From: Breoghania corrubedonensis
GTDB lineage: Bacteria; Pseudomonadota; Alphaproteobacteria; Rhizobiales; Stappiaceae
Direction of reading: 5' to 3'
NCBI RefSeq assembly: GCF_003053845.1
Contig: NZ_QAYG01000001.1
Span: forward strand, 812,078-876,077
Length of the DNA stretch: 64,000 nucleotides
Shown: positions 17,319-25,854 of the stretch, in pieces
Layout of the letters: each line of letters opens with the position of its first letter
How positions within the stretch are numbered: the first letter of the stretch is position 1
The notes under the pieces: model-generated
What the model was told of the DNA's origin: nothing
The model's database searches: none
What the model saw: the letters and a program-made list of their open reading frames with translations, nothing else
Position numbers and translations under genes: made by a program

Positions 17319-18296
17319 ATGGCACGGCACCCGACCTTCCACCCGACAGGCGCAGCGGCAGCGCTCATGGCGCTTGCCGTGCTGGCGTTTTGCGCGGCCG
17401 GCGGTGCCCGGGCGCAGGAGCCGGGCAAGGCCGGGGCCGGACTTTCCGAACCGCCCCAAACCGACTGGCGCAGCCAGGTTCGCTCCCTGCGCATCGGCGT
17501 GCTCTCGCCGGGCGGGGAGGAACGCGAATTGACGATGGCGGAGCCCTTTCGCGCCCACATGCAGGAAACGCTCGGGCTGCCGGTCAAGCTGGTGCCGGCA
17601 CGCGACATGCGCGCGCTGATCGATGCCATCGTCAATGGCCGGGTGGATTATGCCCGCATGAGCGCCAGCGCTTTCGCCTCCGGCTGGGCGCTGTGCCGCT
17701 GTCTGGAGCCGCTAGCAGCACCGCAGGCCGCCGATGGCACCCGTGACTATCGCGCGATCGCCGTCGCCCGCACCAGTGTCGCCATCAACCGACTGGGCGA
17801 CCTGAAGGGCAAGCGGGTGATCTTCTCCGAGCCGGGATCGGTGAGCGGCTACATGGTGCCGATCGCTGTGCTGCGCGGCCAGGGTATCGATACGGCGCAT
17901 TATTTCTCGGCGCAGAACCATGCCGAAGGACCGCAAACCGCAATCGCCGCCATGCTGCGCGGCGACTATGACGCCGCCTTCGCGTGGTCGAGCCTCGCCG
18001 GGGAACGCGGCGAGGGCTACAGCCTCGGCCCGCTTCGGCGGATGGTCGCGCAAGGGCGACTCGACATGGACGCGATCCGCATCATCTGGCAATCGGACCC
18101 GATTCCGCATCCCCCGCAGGTGGTGCGTGCGAACCTGCCCGAAGACCTGAAATCCCTCATCCGTGCGGCGCTCTTCGATCTGCTCGCCGCCGAACCCGAG
18201 GCCTATGACGCGACCGAACCTGCGTTTTCAGGCGGCTTCGTCGCGGTAACGCGCGACAGCTACACCGTTCTCCTGCACGCCTTCGCACTGCAATAG
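17319..18296 (+). CDS. PhnD-like phosphonate/phosphite-type substrate-binding protein (orphan)
   Basis: A 325-residue periplasmic binding protein with a signal peptide (residues 1-32, cleavage after GARAQ-proximal Ala). The body matches the phosphate/phosphite/phosphonate ABC-transporter binding family: LRIGVLSPGG, RVDYARMSASAF, DLKGKRVIFSEPGSVSGYMVP, AAMLRGDYDAAF and IIWQSDPIPHPPQVVRANLP. The last is a hallmark of PhnD-type proteins. No permease or ATPase gene is next to it. It may serve a sensor or a transporter elsewhere. It begins immediately after the LysE gene. Confidence 0.85.
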   Translation: MARHPTFHPTGAAAALMALAVLAFCAAGGARAQEPGKAGAGLSEPPQTDWRSQVRSLRIGVLSPGGEERELTMAEPFRAHMQETLGLPVKLVPARDMRALIDAIVNGRVDYARMSASAFASGWALCRCLEPLAAPQAADGTRDYRAIAVARTSVAINRLGDLKGKRVIFSEPGSVSGYMVPIAVLRGQGIDTAHYFSAQNHAEGPQTAIAAMLRGDYDAAFAWSSLAGERGEGYSLGPLRRMVAQGRLDMDAIRIIWQSDPIPHPPQVVRANLPEDLKSLIRAALFDLLAAEPEAYDATEPAFSGGFVAVTRDSYTVLLHAFALQ

Positions 18297-18545
18297 CGTG
18301 TTTTGGGCCGGCGTAGTCGCGCGTGTCGCAACGCCGCGCGCCGGGACATGCTGCTCGGTTGTCCAGTGCAGAGATCCCGTTCCCCCGACCTGCATAAGCC
18401 AGGCGCGATGCGGAACCGGCCGAGCCCTCCCACGTTATCTTCCCATAGCATGTCGCGGACAGTGTTCCTGTCCCCCCTCCCTTCGTAAGAGGAAGAACGT
18501 CATGCCCGCGACAAACACATACCAGAACCGGCAAGGAGCCAAACC

Positions 18546-18785
18546 ATGCGGACCAAGACAGCGATTGCGGGTCTCGTCTACCCGCAGGTAAACGCAGTTC
18601 TTTTCGGCCTGGGGATAATCGCGACGCTGCTGATTCCGACGCTCAAGGTGCACGCGATGACCGTGCTGCCCATCGTCATCGCGTCGAGCCTTGTCCTATC
18701 CGTGCCGCTCACGTGGTGGATCGCGCCGCGTCTCAGGCTGCGCTACTGGCGTAGCCGGCGAGACGCGCCGTATGGCGGGCGATAA
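18546..18785 (+). CDS. Small two-helix membrane protein
   Basis: A 79-residue protein with two hydrophobic segments (about residues 15-33 and 38-58) and an Arg-rich C terminus (RLRLRYWRSRRD). The ribosome binding site AAGGAG sits 7 bases before the ATG, which supports a real gene. I do not recognise the family. Its 3-prime end overlaps the 3-prime end of the convergent ackA gene by 53 bases (18733-18785), so the last residues are constrained by both frames. Confidence 0.65.
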   Translation: MRTKTAIAGLVYPQVNAVLFGLGIIATLLIPTLKVHAMTVLPIVIASSLVLSVPLTWWIAPRLRLRYWRSRRDAPYGGR

Positions 18786-19932
18786 CGATTTCCTCGTTGG
18801 TCGGGATCGCGAAGCAGCGCACGCTTGACGGCGCCGCGATTTCGATCTCGTTGGCGGCGTTCTTTTCCTCGTCGAGGGCAAATCCCAGCCAGCCGAGTTC
18901 CTGACAGACGATCTCGCGCAGCAAGGGCGAATTCTCGCCGATACCGCCGGTGAAGACGAGCGCGTCAACGCCGCCGATCACGGCCGCGAGGGCGCCGATC
19001 TCGCGCCGGATGCGGTGGGCGAAATAGTCTATCGCCTCACGTGCGCGCGGATCGTCGCTTTTCTCCAGGGTGCGCATGTCGGAGCTGATACCCGACAGAC
19101 CCAGAAGGCCGGACTTGTTATAGAGCAGGTCCGTCACCTCTTCGACCGACATGCCCTTCTCGCCGAGCAGATAAAGCAATACGCCAGGATCGATCTGGCC
19201 GCAGCGCGTTCCCATCGGCAGGCCATCAAGGGCGGTGAAGCCCATCGATGAGCAGACGCTGCGCCCTTCGCGAATGCCACAAATGGAAGCGCCCGCGCCC
19301 AGGTGACCGACGATAACGCGACCCTGCGCGACGTCGGGAGCGATCTCGCGCAGCTTCTGGCTCACATATTCATAGGACAGACCGTGGAAGCCGTAGCGGC
19401 GCACGCCCTCGTCAAAATAGTTTCGCGGCAGTGCGAAGGTGTCGCTCACCCACGGATGGTGGCGATGAAAGGCGGTATCGAAACACGCGATCTGCGGGAC
19501 TGCGGGAAAGGCCGCCTGGGCGGCGCGGATACCGGCCATGTTGTGCGGCGCATGAAGGGGGGCAAGGGCCGCGCAGAGATCGAGTTCTGCCTCGTTCGCC
19601 TCGGTCAAGAGCAGCGGCTGGAAGTGATGGGGACCGCCGTGCACGACGCGATGGCCGACCGCGTCGACCTTCTGATCGGGGAACGCCTCGTGGAGGAAGT
19701 CGAGAATGACGGCGAGTGCCGAGGCATGATCGGAAATGCCGGAGGGATCGAGCGGACGATGCGAAAGCCCCTGCCCGTCGCCGGATTCGGCGTCGAAGGC
19801 GGGCGTCGTTCCGATGCCGGTCACCTTGCCGCGGCAGATCTCCACCGCATCGATCGTCACATGAGCGACCGCGTAGAGCGCAAACTTGATGCTCGACGAG
19901 CCAGCGTTAAGAACCAGAACGCTGCTCCTCAT
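18733..19932 (-). CDS. ackA: Acetate kinase
   Basis: Converts acetyl phosphate and ADP to acetate and ATP (reversible). The 399-residue product has the ASKHA signatures LVLNAGSSSIKFALY at the N terminus, HRVVHGG, the conserved CFDTAFHRHHP region, GHLGAGASICGI, and VFTGGIGENSPLLRE near the C terminus. The ATG at 19932 follows the stop codon of the upstream phosphotransacetylase gene by one base (TGATATG), so the two are co-translated. Together they form a substrate-level phosphorylation or acyl-phosphate module. Confidence 0.95.
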   Translation of the reverse strand: MRSSVLVLNAGSSSIKFALYAVAHVTIDAVEICRGKVTGIGTTPAFDAESGDGQGLSHRPLDPSGISDHASALAVILDFLHEAFPDQKVDAVGHRVVHGGPHHFQPLLLTEANEAELDLCAALAPLHAPHNMAGIRAAQAAFPAVPQIACFDTAFHRHHPWVSDTFALPRNYFDEGVRRYGFHGLSYEYVSQKLREIAPDVAQGRVIVGHLGAGASICGIREGRSVCSSMGFTALDGLPMGTRCGQIDPGVLLYLLGEKGMSVEEVTDLLYNKSGLLGLSGISSDMRTLEKSDDPRAREAIDYFAHRIRREIGALAAVIGGVDALVFTGGIGENSPLLREIVCQELGWLGFALDEEKNAANEIEIAAPSSVRCFAIPTNEEIVIARHTARLAGYASSAA

Positions 19933-19933
19933 A

Positions 19934-21406
19934 TCAGACGGTACCCTGACCGGCAGGTTCACTGCCACCGACGGAATGCCCCGTTCCCGAAGTCATGACG
20001 AATTCCTCCTCTTTGTCCCTGGCGGCAACGCCGGTGCGTTGCCAGTGCGTGTAAAGCAGGGCAAGCGCGCACGATGCGAGCCTCGCCCGATCATCGTCGG
20101 CCCGGCTGGTCAGAATGACCGGAACGCGGGCGCCCAGAACGACGCCGGCTGCCTGGGCATGGGCGATAAAGGTCAATTCCTTGGCCAGCATGTTGCCGGC
20201 TTCCATGTTCGGCATGATCAGCACGTCGGCGTGGCCGGCAACCAGCGAGGTAATACCCTTGGTGCGTGCGGCGTTGACGTCGACCGCATTGTCCATGGCA
20301 AGCGGACCGTCGACAATCCCCCCCGTGATCTGACCTCGTTCCGCCATCTTGGAGAGAATGGCGGCGTCGAGCGTGGAGGGAATGGCCGGGTTGACCGTCT
20401 CCACCGCCGACAGGATGCCGACCTTGGGCGTCTCGATGCCCATGGCGCGGGCGAGATCGATGGCATTCTGGGTAATGTCGACCTTGGTGTCGAGGTCGGG
20501 GGCGATATTGATCGCCGCATCGGAAATGATCAGCGGCGCGACACGGCCGGGCACATCCATGATGAAGGCATGGGAGATGCGGCGTGTGGCGCGCAAGCCG
20601 CCGTCGCGCGAAACCACCGGCTTCAACAGCGTGTCGGTGTGGAGATGGCCCTTCATCACCGCGCCCGCCCGTCCCTCGTGGACAAGGCTCACGGCCTTCC
20701 TGGCCGCCTCGACGTCGCCTTCCGTCTCCACGATCTCGCATGCCGCGAGCGACTGCCCGAGACGCGCGGCAAGCGCCTCGATCGAGGCACGGCGACCGAT
20801 CAGGATCGGACGGATGAGACCGGCTTCGGCCGCCATCAGCGCGCCGCCGAGTGAGGCGTCGTCGTCCGGCCACACGACGGCGGTCGCCAGCGGCTCCAGC
20901 ATCTGGGCACGCGCGATGAGACGATCGAAATGCTGATGGCGTTCGACCAGGATCTGCGGGACCTCATGCGCCGCGAACACGATCTTGCGCGTCGGCGCCT
21001 CCACGACCCCCTCACCTTCCGCCACAAGCCGTCCGCCGGTCGTCTCCACCTTGGTGGCGACACGGATGAGATTGGCCGGCTCCTTGGCCACCACGGTGAC
21101 CGTTACCGTCAGCGTGTCGCCGACCTGGGCGCGGTCGAGAAAGTCGAAATGCTGAGAGCGGTAGATCGTGCCTGGACCGGGCAGGATATTTCCAAGCACA
21201 GCCGAAACCAGAGCGCCGACCCACATGGACGGGGCGAGCGCCCTGTCCTTGCGACCATCGCCATCGTGATCGAAATCGGGCAGGTTGAGCGGGTTCAGAT
21301 TTCCCGAGGCGTTGGCGAAGATATAGAGATCGTTTGCAGTGCACACTCTGGAGATACTTGCCGAGTCGCCAACGGCTATCTCGTCATAGGTCTTGTTTCC
21401 GGCCAT
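19934..21406 (-). CDS. Bifunctional MaoC-like hydratase / phosphate acyltransferase
   Basis: A 490-residue fusion. Residues about 10-130 are a MaoC (hotdog enoyl-CoA hydratase) domain: YDEIAVGDSASISRV, ALAPSMWVGALVSAVLGNILPGPG and the FDFLDRAQVGDTLTVTVTV strand. Residues about 165-465 are a phosphate acetyl/butyryltransferase domain: DDDASLGGALMAAEAGLIRPILIG, MKGHLHTDTLLKP, GGIVDGPLAMDNAV and LIMPNMEAGNMLAKELTF. Such fusions with ackA downstream are common in alphaproteobacteria, often beside a phosphoketolase gene, which is not present here. Start at 21406 (MAGNKTYDE); the open frame begins 13 codons earlier. Confidence 0.9.
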   Translation of the reverse strand: MAGNKTYDEIAVGDSASISRVCTANDLYIFANASGNLNPLNLPDFDHDGDGRKDRALAPSMWVGALVSAVLGNILPGPGTIYRSQHFDFLDRAQVGDTLTVTVTVVAKEPANLIRVATKVETTGGRLVAEGEGVVEAPTRKIVFAAHEVPQILVERHQHFDRLIARAQMLEPLATAVVWPDDDASLGGALMAAEAGLIRPILIGRRASIEALAARLGQSLAACEIVETEGDVEAARKAVSLVHEGRAGAVMKGHLHTDTLLKPVVSRDGGLRATRRISHAFIMDVPGRVAPLIISDAAINIAPDLDTKVDITQNAIDLARAMGIETPKVGILSAVETVNPAIPSTLDAAILSKMAERGQITGGIVDGPLAMDNAVDVNAARTKGITSLVAGHADVLIMPNMEAGNMLAKELTFIAHAQAAGVVLGARVPVILTSRADDDRARLASCALALLYTHWQRTGVAARDKEEEFVMTSGTGHSVGGSEPAGQGTV

Positions 21407-21580
21407 TGCGCACGCCTCGTTCTGGGACGGTTTACCGCACCGCATGCGGCATGATTTCGCACTGCATTATCATGCCGGGGCAGGAAGCGTCGAGCCTCAT
21501 CGGCCTTGGTGAAGCCTCGCTCGGCAGAACGACGGAGCGGGGCATTGCGCCCAGAACCGGCCGCAACCGCCTATTCGAGC

Positions 21581-22150
21581 TCAACAGCCGGGATCGGGTA
21601 TCGTATCGACGAGACGCGGGCGCAGATAGAACGTCTCGCCCATGTCGATGGAGCTGGGGATGATCGCGGTGAAGATCGGCTTGTAGGGGTAGGAGGATAC
21701 CGAGACAATCAGCGAGGTGTTTGCCAGCTGCAGGCTGGCGGGTATCTCGATTGGCGGAGCGCCCCCGGTGGTCCATGCCGTACTTCCGCTCGCGCAGCTC
21801 CATTCGACCTTGGCCTTGGAATCCTCGTCGAAGCTGACGCTGGAGACGATCATGCCAAGCCCGGTGGCCTCGTAAGGCTGCATCACCGCATCGGAGGCTT
21901 CGAAGATGTCGGTCATGTCGGTGGCGCTGACGCTGTCACTCTGGGCGACGAGATCGCCAACGGTGAAAGCCACCTGGGTAACCTTGCGGTCATAGGTGAG
22001 CGCCCGGGTCAGCTCCGAAGATCCCAGCAGCAGCAGGATCAGCACCGGCAGCACAAGCGCGAATTCCACTGCCGCGATGCCGCTTTGGCAGCGCGCGAAG
22101 CGTGCAATCGCTTTCGCACGGCGGCTTCCTTCGGGAGCGACGCAGGTCAT
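21581..22150 (-). CDS. TadE-like minor pseudopilin
   Basis: A 189-residue protein with the TadE prepilin-like N terminus: a basic leader followed by CQSGIAAVEFALVLPVLILLLL (split: CQSGIAAVEFAL and VLPVLILLLLGSSE), with processing expected after the Gly and Glu at +5. The rest is a soluble periplasmic domain. It overlaps the upstream TadE gene by ATGA (22147-22150). TadE and TadF minor pilins are processed by the prepilin peptidase and are needed for Flp pilus assembly. It lies on the strand opposite to the main Tad operon. Confidence 0.85.
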   Translation of the reverse strand: MTCVAPEGSRRAKAIARFARCQSGIAAVEFALVLPVLILLLLGSSELTRALTYDRKVTQVAFTVGDLVAQSDSVSATDMTDIFEASDAVMQPYEATGLGMIVSSVSFDEDSKAKVEWSCASGSTAWTTGGAPPIEIPASLQLANTSLIVSVSSYPYKPIFTAIIPSSIDMGETFYLRPRLVDTIPDPGC

Positions 22151-22761
22151 GACGAGCCCCCGCCGTTCTTCGTTTCCGGGAAAGGTTCTGTGCGGAAAGC
22201 CTGGACCGCACCGAGCAGACGACTGCCGTCGCTGAGGTCGGCGAAGTTGACACCCAGATAGGAGGTCATCATCGGCCAGCGATAAAACACCCGCACGACG
22301 ACGATCTGCGAGGCGCCGGCATTGACATAGCTGAAGTCGGCATCCTTCAATTTGTCTTTCTCGATCGGGTCGGAAAGCGAGATCCCGGCAAATGACGTGA
22401 AGGTCTGAACGTCAATCGAGAGCCTGTCAGCGGAAAAGAAGCCGGGAAGCCTGTCCATGATCTGCGTCTTGAACTTGGCGCCGTCGAAGGACTGGGAATA
22501 GGCCTGGCCCGTGCGGATCAGGCGGGCGGCATCGGCGGTCGCGTTATCGAGAATGCGTCCGGCGAAGAACATCAGACCGATTTCGGTGATACCGAGAATG
22601 AGCGCGAAGAACGGCGCCGCCACCATGGCGAACTCGATCGCCGTGGCACCGGTCTCGTCGCGGCGGCCGCGACGCGTCAGGTCCGCAACACGCCGCATCA
22701 CCAGCCGTGCCGGCGAAAGCCGGCGGGCGGATGCGGGAACGGACGGACCGGCTCGTTTCAT
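22147..22761 (-). CDS. TadE/TadG-like pseudopilin
   Basis: A protein of about 204 residues with a basic N-terminal leader followed by the TadE signature ETGATAIEFAMVAAPFFALI and a C-terminal soluble domain. The frame is open up to 22908. I chose ATG 22761 (MKRAGPSV), but 22788 and 22698 are also possible because no start has a strong ribosome binding site. It is the first gene of a two-gene operon with the other pseudopilin. Function as in Tad systems: minor pilin or assembly factor. Confidence 0.8.
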   Translation of the reverse strand: MKRAGPSVPASARRLSPARLVMRRVADLTRRGRRDETGATAIEFAMVAAPFFALILGITEIGLMFFAGRILDNATADAARLIRTGQAYSQSFDGAKFKTQIMDRLPGFFSADRLSIDVQTFTSFAGISLSDPIEKDKLKDADFSYVNAGASQIVVVRVFYRWPMMTSYLGVNFADLSDGSRLLGAVQAFRTEPFPETKNGGGSS

Positions 22762-22991
22762 CCTCAACGCCTCGTCTTCGCCGGCCATCTTGCCGGCGGC
22801 CACCTGCGGGCCGGATGGCCTGGTTACGCGCAGACAGGCGAAACGATGACCATCACCCTGTTCAAATTGCCTAGATAACCTTGCAGATCCGTTTCCAACC
22901 CGGTGCATTCTTCAAGTATTGCGATGCGACACCAGCTCCGTGACCGGGCGGTAACGCGGGCCGCCGCTCGAATGCGGCTGTGCGCCCGGAC

Positions 22992-23459
22992 CTACTGATC
23001 GGCGGCCGCCCCGCCTCCTTCGGACAAGGCCCTTCGCTTGCCGATCTGGGCGTAGGTATCGTCGAAGAATTCCTTGGAATCGCCGATGCTCGGATAGGGT
23101 TTGCAGATCGGCGAACAGCCATAGCTGTAGCTCGCTCCGGCCCGGGTCACCGTCACCACGGATGAGGCTTGCGGCTCGACCTGGATCACTTCGTCGATGA
23201 TCGGATCGCCCGCCTTGTTGAGGATGACGAGATTGGTCGACCCGAAGGACTTGCCTGTGATGACCAGCGTGGTGCGGTCATGCATCGTCACGTCGGCGAT
23301 GGCCGGATTGCCGACAATGATCGTGTCGGCCGGTTCGTCGATCCGGAAGACCTTGGCGCGATCGGTCACCACGGACACCACGCCATCCGCCCAAGCCGGC
23401 AGCGCTGCCGCGAGGAGGATGCCAACGACAGGCAATATCCGCAAGTGAGTGCAACGCAT
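22992..23459 (-). CDS. Secreted pilus assembly protein with CpaC N-terminal domain (T2SS-T3SS_pil_N)
   Basis: A 155-residue exported protein: signal peptide at residues about 1-24 (LRILPVVGILLAAALPAWA), then the secretin N-terminal domain pattern DRAKVFRIDEPADTIIVGNPAIADVTMHDRTTLVITGKSFGSTNLVILN (given in pieces: RIDEPADTIIVGNPAIADV, TLVITGKSFGSTNLVILN). The same fold opens the CpaC secretin in this locus (SVVVETGDAVADVMVSDPTIADAV), so this looks like a stand-alone copy of that domain. The start at 23459 has GGAGAGATCC upstream; a GTG at 23471 is a less likely alternative. It is divergent from flp. Confidence 0.82.
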   Translation of the reverse strand: MRCTHLRILPVVGILLAAALPAWADGVVSVVTDRAKVFRIDEPADTIIVGNPAIADVTMHDRTTLVITGKSFGSTNLVILNKAGDPIIDEVIQVEPQASSVVTVTRAGASYSYGCSPICKPYPSIGDSKEFFDDTYAQIGKRRALSEGGGAAADQ

Positions 23460-23471
23460 GGATCTCTCCAC

Positions 23472-23902
23472 TTGAGCTTCAGGTCTAAGTGGAACGGATG
23501 TTGCGCCTTCTTGGTGAAGGAATGGCTAACGAGAGCTTCGCGGCATGCCGGTCAAGGCGTCGATCGGGCTGCCTGCGCCGTTGCGCGCCATATCGAGGAT
23601 ATACTGGACAATAGCGCATGCTTAACAACCCACTAATGAGCTTCCGATAATTATAGTAAAAATATAGTAATATTTTCACGTCTTCGCCTTTAGCAAAGCC
23701 AGCACTCCTTTCGGCAACTCGATACACAAGCTACCGTTTCTTAACCATAGCCTCTAATGCATTGCTGAATTGCAAAAGCACCTGGTCGATTAACTTGATT
23801 GAAACAACTGATCCATAGTGTTCCCCTCAGTTTCGAGCGGCAAAGAAAAACAAGCCCGCCGAACAGGTGCTGTCAAAACCACGTGGATGTAGGAGCATAC
23901 CA
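23472..23902. promoter_or_regulatory. AT-rich divergent promoter region upstream of flp
   Basis: No gene is supported in these 431 bases. From about 23600 to 23830 the sequence is markedly AT-rich compared with its surroundings. It has a TTAACCAT box at 23741-23748 (CtrA half-site type) and further TTAA elements at 23632 and 23790. CtrA control of flp pilins is known in Caulobacter; here it is an inference. Confidence 0.45.
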
Positions 23903-24067
23903 ATGAAGACCCTTTTCGCCCGTTTCGTGAAGGACGAGTCCGGCGCCACCGCGATCGAGTACGGCCTGATCGCGGCGCTCATTTCCGTCGCCATCATCAC
24001 CATCCTGACCACGCTCGGGACTAACCTGAACACGACGTTCAAGTCGGTGTCTGATAAGCTGCAGTAA
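23903..24067 (+). CDS. flp: Flp/Fap-type pilin subunit
   Basis: A 54-residue major pilin of the Tad system. The short leader MKTLFARFVKDESG is followed by the processed part ATAIEYGLIAALISVAIITIL, with the Flp motif (Glu and Tyr at +4/+5; the last stretch is split here as ATAIEYGLIAAL and ISVAIITIL). Start at 23903 with GTAGGAGCATACC upstream. A strong terminator follows, which fits a highly expressed monocistronic pilin gene with some read-through into cpaA. Confidence 0.95.
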   Translation: MKTLFARFVKDESGATAIEYGLIAALISVAIITILTTLGTNLNTTFKSVSDKLQ

Positions 24068-24173
24068 TCGATCGACGCCATTGCGGGCGTCATGGTTTCG
24101 TCAGTTCCGTGGAGCCGCCGCCAAGACGGCGACTCCAAACGGAAAACACCGAACCGTTTGTAAAGAGCAGTCA

Positions 24174-24207
24174 AAAAACGGGTGGCCAGGTGCCACCCGT
24201 TTTCGTT
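24174..24207 (+). terminator. Rho-independent terminator after flp
   Basis: AAAACGGGTGGC at 24175-24186 pairs with GCCACCCGTTTT at 24192-24203 around a 5-base loop, followed by CGTTT. It is about 110 bases after the flp stop codon and would separate pilin expression from the assembly genes. Confidence 0.85.
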
Positions 24208-24320
24208 TCCGGACAGGCCGTTTTCAAATCGCCTCTGGGGAAGTCGCGCTGTCTGGTTAACGCGATCTTCAGTGCCTTGCGGGTAATTTCTTCCCTAGGT
24301 TCGACAATGCGGTTCAGGTC

Positions 24321-24824
24321 ATGCTTGCGCAGATTCTCTTCTTCGCCTTTCCGCTGCTCGTGGTTTTTGCCGGGATCAGCGACATGATGACGATGACGAT
24401 TTCCAACCGGTTTTCGCTCGCCCTCATCGCGCTCTTTCTTGTCGCCATCCCGTTCGTCACCGGCTGGGATCCCGCGACATGGGCCGAGCACCTGCTGGCC
24501 GGCGCGATCATGCTGGTTGTCGCCTTCGCCATGTTCGCTTTCGGCTGGGTCGGCGGCGGCGATGCCAAGCTCTCGGTCGCCATCGCCCTTTGGCTCGGCC
24601 TGCCACAGCTCCTCGCATTCGTTGTTCTCGCATCGCTTTTCGGGGGCGCGCTAACGCTCGGCCTGCTCGGCTTTCGCAATGTTCCGATACCGCCCGCGGC
24701 CATTCGCCTCCCCTGGATCGTCCGCCTGCATGACCTCAAGGACGGAATCCCCTATGGCATGGCCCTGTCGGCTGCCGGCCTGGTGCTCTACCCGCAGACA
24801 ATCTGGCTGGGGCTTCTTCATTAA
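24321..24824 (+). CDS. cpaA: Prepilin peptidase CpaA (TadV)
   Basis: A 167-residue type IV (A24) prepilin peptidase with about five or six membrane segments. It processes Flp, TadE-type pilins and related prepilins. Both catalytic aspartates are visible: D21 in GISDMMTMTISNR and the GGGDAK motif (residues about 79-84). Length fits short Tad-type peptidases. It lies downstream of the flp terminator and is followed by a 244-base AT-rich gap before cpaB. Confidence 0.93.
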   Translation: MLAQILFFAFPLLVVFAGISDMMTMTISNRFSLALIALFLVAIPFVTGWDPATWAEHLLAGAIMLVVAFAMFAFGWVGGGDAKLSVAIALWLGLPQLLAFVVLASLFGGALTLGLLGFRNVPIPPAAIRLPWIVRLHDLKDGIPYGMALSAAGLVLYPQTIWLGLLH

Positions 24825-25068
24825 TCTTGAAATTAATGCGGCAAATTGAACAACAATCATCTTATTAATAAAAATTTAATACAATAAATTCTGGAAGATT
24901 AGATTGCTTAACAGAATTTAACAACTGGCCGGCAATTTTTACTATTTGCAGTTCATCTCCCGCGATTAACTATGTTTTATCCATTTTCCGTTGAAACTTG
25001 AACCCGTCGAGGCGACCTGGCGACGTATGCCTTTTGTCGCGTCGAAATGAACGGATGGGAACCTGGCG
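24825..25068 (+). promoter_or_regulatory. AT-rich promoter region of the cpaB-tadC operon with CtrA-like boxes
   Basis: A TTAA-N7-TTAA element is at 24865-24879, and TTAA-N6-TTAAC at 24908-24922. The first has the exact CtrA consensus spacing. AT-rich sequence makes chance matches possible. The region must carry the promoter for the long cpaB operon because nothing else upstream is co-oriented except cpaA. Confidence 0.5.
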
Positions 25069-25854
25069 ATGAAGTTGGCGCGTATTGCCGTCTTGGGCGT
25101 TGCACTGGGAGCTGGGCTGATCGCCGCAAGGCTGATGATGAACATGTCCGCCCCTGCGCCCGAACCCGTGGAGACGGTGCAGCTCAAATCCGTGATCGAC
25201 ACGACCGACGTACTGATCGCCTCCAGCGACATCCCGCTCGGCTCGATGCTGAAAGCCGGCGACATGTCATGGGAGCCCTGGCCGAAGGGCAGCGTCGCCG
25301 ACGGTTTCATCACCCGCCAGAACCGCCCGGACGCGCTGACGGACATGGCCGGGCGCATCGCCAAGGCCCCCGTCTTTTCCGGCGAACCGATCCGCGAACA
25401 GCGCCTGATCAAGACCGACCGCGGCTTCATGTCGTCGATCCTGCCGAAGGGCAAACGCGCCGTGGCGGTTTCCGTGGAAGCGGTCACCACGGCCGGCGGC
25501 TTCATCCTGCCCGGCGACCATGTCGACGTGATCCTGACCAAATCCGGCCGTCGCGGTTCTTCCGGGGCGGTCAGCCGGACAATCCTGCAAAACGTGCGGG
25601 TGCTCGCCATCGACACCAAGACGAAGAGCGAGAACGACGAGAAGTCGCTGCCGCCGAACCGGACGGCAACGCTCGAACTCGACCCGACCCAGGCGGAGAT
25701 CATCACCGAATCCCAGCAGTTGGGCACCATCGCGCTGACCCTGCGCAGCGCCGAGGACTCCATCGCCGGCGACGACGAGGCGGTGACCACCAGCGATGGC
25801 GGCGTGAACTTCGTCAGGTTCGGCGTCACAACGCAGGAATCCACGCGGGAATAG
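25069..25854 (+). CDS. cpaB: Pilus assembly protein CpaB (RcpC)
   Basis: A 261-residue periplasmic protein anchored by an N-terminal membrane segment (residues 5-22). It has a SAF domain (VLIASSDIPLGSMLKAGDMSWEPWP, given here as VLIASSDIPLG and MLKAGDMSWEPWP) and the RcpC domain with MSSILPKGKRAVAVSVEAV and GFILPGDHVDVILT. CpaB supports the secretin channel. The last codons and the stop lie inside the first of three tandem hairpin repeats. The start is preceded by GGGAACCTGGCG. Confidence 0.93.
   Translation: MKLARIAVLGVALGAGLIAARLMMNMSAPAPEPVETVQLKSVIDTTDVLIASSDIPLGSMLKAGDMSWEPWPKGSVADGFITRQNRPDALTDMAGRIAKAPVFSGEPIREQRLIKTDRGFMSSILPKGKRAVAVSVEAVTTAGGFILPGDHVDVILTKSGRRGSSGAVSRTILQNVRVLAIDTKTKSENDEKSLPPNRTATLELDPTQAEIITESQQLGTIALTLRSAEDSIAGDDEAVTTSDGGVNFVRFGVTTQESTRE

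Noticed and set aside
18502-18591. 29-codon frame (with AAGAGGAAG upstream) before the small membrane protein
   Set aside because: Could be a leader peptide but overlaps the next gene and has no amino-acid bias or attenuator that I can see.
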